5,961 bases of DNA from an uncultured Acidimicrobiaceae bacterium. GTDB taxonomy: Bacteria; Actinomycetota; Acidimicrobiia; Acidimicrobiales; RAAP-2. Positions 1 to 3,942 of this stretch are shown here, one piece after another. The notes beneath the pieces were generated by a model that saw only the letters and a list, made by a program, of their open reading frames with translations, searched no databases and was not told the origin of the DNA. Location: assembly GCA_937894805.1 (NCBI GenBank), contig CALAYR010000112.1, positions 1 through 5,961 on the forward strand. Reading direction: 5' to 3'. Made by a program: the position numbers and the translations under genes. The number at the start of each line of letters is the position of its first letter. Position 1 is the stretch's first letter.

Positions 1-6
1 GCGAAG

Positions 7-39
7 ACCCTCTTTCCCTACACGACGCGCTTCCGATCT
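7..39 (+). other. Illumina TruSeq/P5 sequencing adapter remnant (contamination)
   Basis: Read on the plus strand, these 33 bases align without gaps to the Illumina universal (P5-side) adapter ending in CTTCCGATCT. 31 of 33 bases are identical; the mismatches are at position 9 (A in the adapter, C here) and position 29 (T in the adapter, G here). On the minus strand it reads AGATCGGAAG onward, as adapter read-through looks at the 3' end of a read from a short insert. Positions 1-6 lie where the index bases would be. This is synthetic sequence and should be trimmed. Any reading frame running through it, on either strand, is meaningless. Confidence 0.95.
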
Positions 40-157
40 ATGTCTTTGTCATCAATCGTTCTGGCGCGGCTGATGCGCCGGGCCCAACGTTCAGCGGCGC
101 TCACCACCACGGCCGACAAGCGGGCGGCGGCTTCATCCGACAGATGCTGGCGAACGA
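40..157. other. GC-rich stretch between adapter and last gene; no identifiable gene
   Basis: These 118 bases lie between the adapter and the stop codon of the nuclease-family gene. By hand count they are about 65% G+C, with the core 61-130 near 77%, compared with mid-50s % for the rest of the window. The minus strand has one open frame that enters from inside the preceding gene and runs into the adapter. Its stretch of about 37 codons, containing HLSDEAAARLSAVVV and AERWARRI, has a balanced charged/aliphatic composition and G/C in roughly 70% of third positions, so it could be a fragment of a real protein. It has no start codon of its own, no ribosome-binding site and no family I recognise. 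It may be true downstream DNA, or foreign DNA joined by a library chimera. No terminator is visible after the upstream gene. Confidence 0.45.
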
Positions 158-634
158 CTAGAAGTGTTCTTTTAGGACTGACTCGGCGCAGAGTACTGGG
201 GCCGGCACAACCTGTCTCAACGCGATTGCGAGACCATCTGTCAACCGACAAGGAATCGTTACCTGGCCGCGCGGCGACATGAGGTCCAGTTCGGCGTAGT
301 ACACACCCTGCTCCTGCTTCACAATGCGCACCGCAATAACGTCTACGTTCACGCCCTGCAACGTACTCACGAACAGTTCGTGAGTACTAGGACGAGGGTT
401 GCTGCGCCCCTCGAGGGCCATCGCAATGGCCTGAGCATCGGCTAGTGCCACGGTCACGCCCAGACTCCTGAAAGGGGCTTCCGCCTCTTGCAGATTGACC
501 TCTGGGTGGGGGTCGGGAAGCAAATACGTGACAGACACAACATTCATCACGCGATATGTCTCGTACTCATCGGCCGCGGCGATTAGTTCGTCGGAACTGA
601 CCTCAGTGCTTACATTCTCATCAGTCATGTCCAT
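158..634 (-). CDS. Bifunctional nuclease (BFN/DUF151) family protein, divergent
   Basis: This 158-residue cytosolic protein has no signal peptide or membrane segment. It matches the bifunctional nuclease/DUF151 family through a pattern seen in order: an ADAQAIAMALEG segment (residues 65-76), the RPSTHELF motif (81-88), a VDVIAVRI strand (97-104), VYYAELDL (111-118) and CRLTDGLAIALR (129-140), which corresponds to the usual RPSDAIALA-type ending. Family members are described as having DNase/RNase activity or a role in stress responses, but the function in bacteria is poorly settled, so no specific job is assigned. The first 27 or so residues are acidic and probably disordered. The ATG at 634 was chosen because it starts 4 bases after the rodA stop and has GAGGG upstream. 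The open frame extends to 697, but that would overlap rodA by 59 bases with non-family sequence. An ATG at 628 is the alternative. It is last in the cluster. Family assignment is fairly sure; activity is not. Confidence 0.8.
   Translation of the reverse strand: MDMTDENVSTEVSSDELIAAADEYETYRVMNVVSVTYLLPDPHPEVNLQEAEAPFRSLGVTVALADAQAIAMALEGRSNPRPSTHELFVSTLQGVNVDVIAVRIVKQEQGVYYAELDLMSPRGQVTIPCRLTDGLAIALRQVVPAPVLCAESVLKEHF
363..387. repeat. Perfect 12-bp inverted repeat with 1-base centre
   Basis: GTACTCACGAAC (363-374) is followed by A (375) and then GTTCGTGAGTAC (376-387), its exact reverse complement. Pairing stops at 362/388 (C and T). The element lies inside the DUF151 coding sequence and covers the codons for the STHELFVST region, which includes the conserved THEL motif. 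In RNA it could form an 11-bp stem with a 3-base loop; in DNA it has the symmetry of a binding site for a dimeric protein. Whether it has any function is unknown. Confidence 0.9.
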
Positions 635-638
635 CAGC

Positions 639-1772
639 CTAATTCCCTCGACGTCGTGAAACTGAGAGAACCATACCAATAGCCGCGGAGAACACAAGGG
701 CGGCCGTTCCGCCGTAACTCACCAAGGGAAGTGGGATACCCGTCACGGGCATGATTCCCATAGTCATCCCAATGTTTTGGAAACTACTGAAAGAGAAGAA
801 TACGAATATGCCAACGCAGAGCAGACGCCCAAATTGCTCCTTGGCATCCCTCGAGATGACAAAGATTCGGTACGCCACCGAGGCTAGGAGGCCCAGAAAT
901 ACGATCGAACCGATCAGGCCTAGCTGTTCACCGATAGCAGTGAAAATGAAGTCCGTCCGTTGCTCGGGGACATAGCCCAGATTCGTCTGTAGGCCGTTAA
1001 AAAGACCCATGCCCTTTAGACCCCCTGCACCGATTGCATTCTTCGCGTTGTCGACGTGATAGATCGCAGCAGCCAGCGCTGGGTCGCTCGAGTTCTGATT
1101 CAGAAAAGACGTTAAACGTGAAAGCTGATACTTCTGCAGAAACCCCACCGCGACAGCAGATATAGCCCCGACGACTCCGAGAACTCCGAGTAGTGCCATA
1201 AACCTCGGAGGAACGCCCGCGATGACGATCATGATGCCAATAGTGACCGCAATGATGATCGCTGTTCCCAGGTCAGGCTGGACCGCAATAATCGCCATGG
1301 GTAAACCAGCCATAAACAAGATACGGATTACGTCTCTCTGAACGAGTCCCTGCGGGCGCCGGGCGCTGTATGCAGACGCCGTCATAATCAAAGCGAGAAC
1401 CATGAATTCACTTGGCTGGACTTGAAAAAATCCCACATTGAACCAACGTTGGGCGCCAAGGGCGGACGAACCGAAAAAAATCACGCCTATGAGCCCGGCA
1501 ATGCCTGACAAATACGCTGGCGTCGCAACAATCTCAAATCTTCTATGGTCAATTCGAGAAACGATCCACATCACCGCCAGGCCAATACAGACCCACATTG
1601 TCTGCCTCTTCAAGTAATAGGCAGGGTCATAACCAGCGTTCGTCAGTGCAATCTTCGTCGCCGAATAGATCATCAGGTCACCGAATAAAGCGAGAGTGAC
1701 AATGCCGAAGAGGAGTCCGCGGTCGACGCTGCCCCCTCCCGAGTCATTCGAGGTGCGTGTCAGCATATTCAC
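639..1772 (-). CDS. rodA: Rod shape-determining protein RodA, SEDS peptidoglycan glycosyltransferase
   Basis: This polytopic inner-membrane protein of 377 residues (E. coli RodA has 370) polymerises lipid II into glycan strands for side-wall growth, normally with a class B PBP, which is not in this window. About ten hydrophobic segments are visible, roughly at 19-40, 57-73, 84-101, 120-138, 149-165, 169-186, 190-212, 285-305, 315-340 and 350-372. Family motifs are GAQRW (106-110), QPSEF (119-123), QPDLGT (165-170), PEQRTDF (269-275), whose D274 aligns with the catalytic aspartate, and GIPLPLVSYGG (345-355). The QPDLGT and PEQRTDF forms and short tails favour RodA over FtsW, but in an actinobacterium the two are hard to separate without a tree. 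The start is GTG at 1772, overlapping the aroE stop as GTGA; an ATG at 1766 is possible. No strong ribosome-binding site is visible, so coupling to aroE translation is likely. Confidence 0.93.
   Translation of the reverse strand: MNMLTRTSNDSGGGSVDRGLLFGIVTLALFGDLMIYSATKIALTNAGYDPAYYLKRQTMWVCIGLAVMWIVSRIDHRRFEIVATPAYLSGIAGLIGVIFFGSSALGAQRWFNVGFFQVQPSEFMVLALIMTASAYSARRPQGLVQRDVIRILFMAGLPMAIIAVQPDLGTAIIIAVTIGIMIVIAGVPPRFMALLGVLGVVGAISAVAVGFLQKYQLSRLTSFLNQNSSDPALAAAIYHVDNAKNAIGAGGLKGMGLFNGLQTNLGYVPEQRTDFIFTAIGEQLGLIGSIVFLGLLASVAYRIFVISRDAKEQFGRLLCVGIFVFFSFSSFQNIGMTMGIMPVTGIPLPLVSYGGTAALVFSAAIGMVLSVSRRRGN
645..649 (-). promoter_or_regulatory. Ribosome-binding site of the DUF151 gene
   Basis: The minus strand reads GAGGG here, inside the last codons of rodA. 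It is 10 bases before the ATG at 634 and 16 before the ATG at 628, which favours the first. Its position within rodA suggests translation of the two genes is coupled. Confidence 0.5.
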
Positions 1773-2551
1773 AGCGACACCGCTTCACGTAGTAGCGCAA
1801 TGGGGATATCAGCATCGAACCACCAATCAAGCTGCAATTTCGCCTGCCACACCAACATCATCTTGCCGTTAGCAACCCGGGACGACATCTCACGCTGTTC
1901 CGTCATCCAGACGGTCTCGGCTGGTTCGTACGACAGGTCCACGAAGGCTGTGTGGCTCCCTGAAGCCACTGGGGGCAGCGATTCTGAGTTGCCAGTCAGA
2001 CTCACCGGCGTGGCATTGACGACCAAATCGGCCTCGCTGTCACTGACTGCGACGCCACGCACGCGATCATCATCGACGAACGATGACAGCTGACCCCGGT
2101 CTTCGCGAAGCACCACGTCAATTCGACCCACACCTCGTTGTAGTAGCGAGGCAATAATTGAGCGAGCGGCTCCGCCAGCGCCGATGATCGTTACATTGGC
2201 GTCTCGAATGTCAACATCGAGTTCATGGGTCACTGCTCGACAAAAGCCCTCGCCATCAACATTGCGACCGAGAATCTGACCATCGACATAGCGGACCGAA
2301 TTGACTGCACCTACCCGTTGGGATTGATCATCAACTTCATCGCAGAGATTGAACATGCGCTCTTTGAGGGGGAAGGTAACCGAGAGTGCGTCGAATTTTT
2401 GAACTGTTGACCGCAGGCGGCTCAGATCAGCTCCATCATCATCAACGAAAAGGCTTTCGCCATCTACGGCGAGAAACGCCATCGCCGCCATGTGCAGACG
2501 GGGTGACAAAGAGTGGTTCACCGGCGACCCAACGACTCCGCTTCGAAACAT
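1769..2551 (-). CDS. aroE: Shikimate dehydrogenase (AroE)
   Basis: AroE reversibly reduces 3-dehydroshikimate to shikimate in the cytosolic pathway to chorismate and aromatic amino acids. The 260-residue protein is near the usual 260-275. The shikimate site is intact: the SLSP loop with S14 and S16, SVTFPLK with catalytic K63, GAVN with N84, GRNVDGEGF with D99, and Q236 in the C-terminal MMLVWQA motif. The cofactor domain has the glycine-rich GAGGAA loop (124-129) and an NAT segment near 179. SVT instead of NVT also occurs in other actinobacterial AroE. The usual NRT cofactor-phosphate motif after the second Rossmann strand is LRE (148-150) here. ATG at 2551 is preferred because GAGGA lies 5 bases upstream; the in-frame GTG at 2554, one codon earlier, is only 2 bases from it. 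The start overlaps the mltG stop (TGATG), and the end overlaps the rodA start. Confidence 0.93.
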   Translation of the reverse strand: MFRSGVVGSPVNHSLSPRLHMAAMAFLAVDGESLFVDDDGADLSRLRSTVQKFDALSVTFPLKERMFNLCDEVDDQSQRVGAVNSVRYVDGQILGRNVDGEGFCRAVTHELDVDIRDANVTIIGAGGAARSIIASLLQRGVGRIDVVLREDRGQLSSFVDDDRVRGVAVSDSEADLVVNATPVSLTGNSESLPPVASGSHTAFVDLSYEPAETVWMTEQREMSSRVANGKMMLVWQAKLQLDWWFDADIPIALLREAVSL

Positions 2552-3543
2552 CACAGTCCTCGGCTTCTCGCAATTTCAATATTTGCAAGATGTTCTTGGT
2601 ACGTAACGGCGAATGCCTCTGTTCCTGATTGATCAACAACGACAAAATAGAGCCATTTGCCCGCCGGTGGGTCAATAATCGAATGCAGTGCGGTGGCCCC
2701 CACTTGACAAATCGGCGTTGGCGTTAAGCCCGGGTGCAGATATGTGTTGTAGGGGGTGTCGATTTTCAACATGGCTGGCGTCACTTTGACACCATCCTTT
2801 TGTAGTGAATAGAGAACTGTCGCATCCATCTGTAAGCCACCGCCACGCTCAAGACGATTCAAAATGACTCTGCCCACCTTGGGCATATTCTTCTCGTAGA
2901 AGCCTTCCTTTTCAATGATGGAAGCGGCCGTAATCAACTCATAGGCATCCAAGCCGTGAATCGTTGTCGATGGTGTGATGCCCACGCGGCTGAGCTGAGT
3001 CAAAAAACGACGCTTCATATGCCTGAGCAGTAAGGATGGGGTTTCATCAGGGCCGAGAATGTATGCGCCGGTCCCGAGGAGCCCCTCAAGGCTCGTTCCA
3101 CCAAAGGCATTTTGACTCGCCTCGTTGTGCACCACCGCTTTGAACGCACTCGTGTAGGTGGCATCCTTGACAGTGGCGAGCTGCAATGCAATCTGTCGGA
3201 TCGTCATTCCCGGTGTGACATAGAGAACATTGGCATTAGGTCCGCTGCTCAACGCTTTGCGTATAGCTCCGTGTGAAGAATTCTGCCGGACAACGTAGAT
3301 GCCCGGCCTGATGATTGGGGCGCCGAATAGCGCCAGATCGATCTTGAAAGCCAAAGTCGAACTCAATACATGTTGAGTTGCTAAATCGGAGGCCACCTCT
3401 GAAAGTGACTCACCTGGGACCACTTTGATGACGGTCTGTGTCCCTGGGGCGCTCAGGGGGTACATCGACCACGCCATACGCCCCGAGAAGACGAAAAACG
3501 CGACAAGTACTCCTATGGCAATCACTCCCTTACGACTGCGCAT
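2551..3543 (-). CDS. mltG: Endolytic murein transglycosylase MltG (YceG-like)
   Basis: MltG is a membrane-anchored lytic transglycosylase that cuts nascent peptidoglycan and sets glycan-strand length, acting outside the membrane. The 330-residue protein has a short basic N-terminus (RSRK) and one membrane segment at about 6-26. A LysM-like region follows (about 40-75, VVPGESLSEVASDL), then the YceG catalytic domain. AASIIEKEG (206-214) holds the presumed catalytic glutamate E211, equivalent to E218 in E. coli. It is followed by VILNRLERGGGLQMDATVLYSL (226-247), YNTYLHPGLTPTPI (265-278) and the C-terminal LYFVVVD, then TYQEHLANIE (314-323). The EGLLGTGAY stretch (153-161) lacks the usual PDTY signature. 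ATG at 3543 is preceded by AGGGAG with a 6-base spacer. The gene overlaps ruvX by 14 bases and aroE by one base or a few. Such a mid-operon position next to ruvX is typical. Confidence 0.95.
   Translation of the reverse strand: MRSRKGVIAIGVLVAFFVFSGRMAWSMYPLSAPGTQTVIKVVPGESLSEVASDLATQHVLSSTLAFKIDLALFGAPIIRPGIYVVRQNSSHGAIRKALSSGPNANVLYVTPGMTIRQIALQLATVKDATYTSAFKAVVHNEASQNAFGGTSLEGLLGTGAYILGPDETPSLLLRHMKRRFLTQLSRVGITPSTTIHGLDAYELITAASIIEKEGFYEKNMPKVGRVILNRLERGGGLQMDATVLYSLQKDGVKVTPAMLKIDTPYNTYLHPGLTPTPICQVGATALHSIIDPPAGKWLYFVVVDQSGTEAFAVTYQEHLANIEIARSRGL
2557..2561 (-). promoter_or_regulatory. Ribosome-binding site of aroE (decides the start)
   Basis: The minus strand reads GAGGA, 5 bases before ATG at 2551 but only 2 bases before GTG at 2554, so ATG is the better initiation codon. 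The site lies within the last codons of mltG. Confidence 0.6.
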
Positions 3544-3940
3544 CGAGAACTCCCTGCAAGAGAACTACAGCCGCTGCGCTGTCGATGTCTTTTCGCTGAG
3601 CTTTCTGACTCTTACCAGCAGAAGCCATCTGCTTGGATGCACTCGTCGTGGTCAACCTCTCATCAACGACATGGAAAGTTACGTCAGGCAACGCGATACG
3701 AATCTCGTCGAGGAACTCCGTTGCCATCGCCGTACTGGTGGTCTCTCTCCCGCTTAGTGCAACCGGACGTCCCACGAGAATCTCAACGACATCTTCTTCC
3801 CGAACGAGCAACGTCAACACCGACAACCACTCCCCTTCGCGGAGGATACAGTCACGGGGGAACGCCATTGTGCGCCCAGAATTCGACACAGCAACTCCAA
3901 TACGTTTAGTACCGGGGTCCAGGGCCATCAGGCGCGACAC
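3530..3940 (-). CDS. ruvX: Holliday junction resolvase-like / pre-16S rRNA nuclease RuvX (YqgF)
   Basis: RuvX/YqgF is a small cytosolic RNase-H-fold nuclease. Members are linked to maturation of the 16S rRNA 5' end and annotated as putative Holliday junction resolvases; which applies here cannot be told from sequence. The 136-residue length is normal. Visible motifs are ALDPGTKRIGVAVS (6-19) with D8, ILVGRPVALSG (54-64), VVDERLTT (91-98) with E94, and DIDSAAAVVLLQGVLD (118-133) with D120. Together D8, E94 and D120 form the acidic metal-binding set, so the enzyme looks intact. The start is GTG at 3940, giving MSRLMALDPG as family members have; an ATG at 3928 would begin only three codons before the catalytic aspartate and is less likely. 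GGGAG lies 6 bases upstream. The gap from the alaS stop is two bases, and the end overlaps mltG by 14 bases. Confidence 0.94.
   Translation of the reverse strand: MSRLMALDPGTKRIGVAVSNSGRTMAFPRDCILREGEWLSVLTLLVREEDVVEILVGRPVALSGRETTSTAMATEFLDEIRIALPDVTFHVVDERLTTTSASKQMASAGKSQKAQRKDIDSAAAVVLLQGVLDAQS
3550..3555 (-). promoter_or_regulatory. Ribosome-binding site of mltG
   Basis: The minus strand reads AGGGAG, 6 bases before the ATG at 3543. It lies inside the ruvX coding region, so ribosomes finishing ruvX pass over it. Confidence 0.65.
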
Positions 3941-3942
3941 GG

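Noticed and set aside
63..79. GGCGC/GCGCC hairpin as a transcription terminator
   Set aside because: The stem is only 5 bp with a 7-base loop, and no T-run follows on either strand.
18..251. Minus-strand open frame of 77 codons overlapping the end of the DUF151 gene
   Set aside because: It overlaps a recognised gene for about 94 bases in another frame and its last codons are adapter sequence. Only the middle stretch (40-157) might be a real protein fragment, and it has no start codon.
40..282. Plus-strand open frame of 80 codons starting directly after the adapter
   Set aside because: Its composition is dominated by Arg, Ala, Ser and Thr, as expected from antisense of GC-rich or coding DNA. 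It runs antisense through the DUF151 gene and matches no family.
632..697. Longer N-terminus for the DUF151 protein, starting at 697
   Set aside because: It would overlap rodA by 59 bases with non-family residues, whereas the ATG at 634 has a ribosome-binding site and sits just after the rodA stop.
1165..1195. Short tandem ACTCCGAG words in rodA
   Set aside because: They encode a repeated Leu-Gly-Val pattern in a membrane helix. There are only two units, so this is not a structural repeat.
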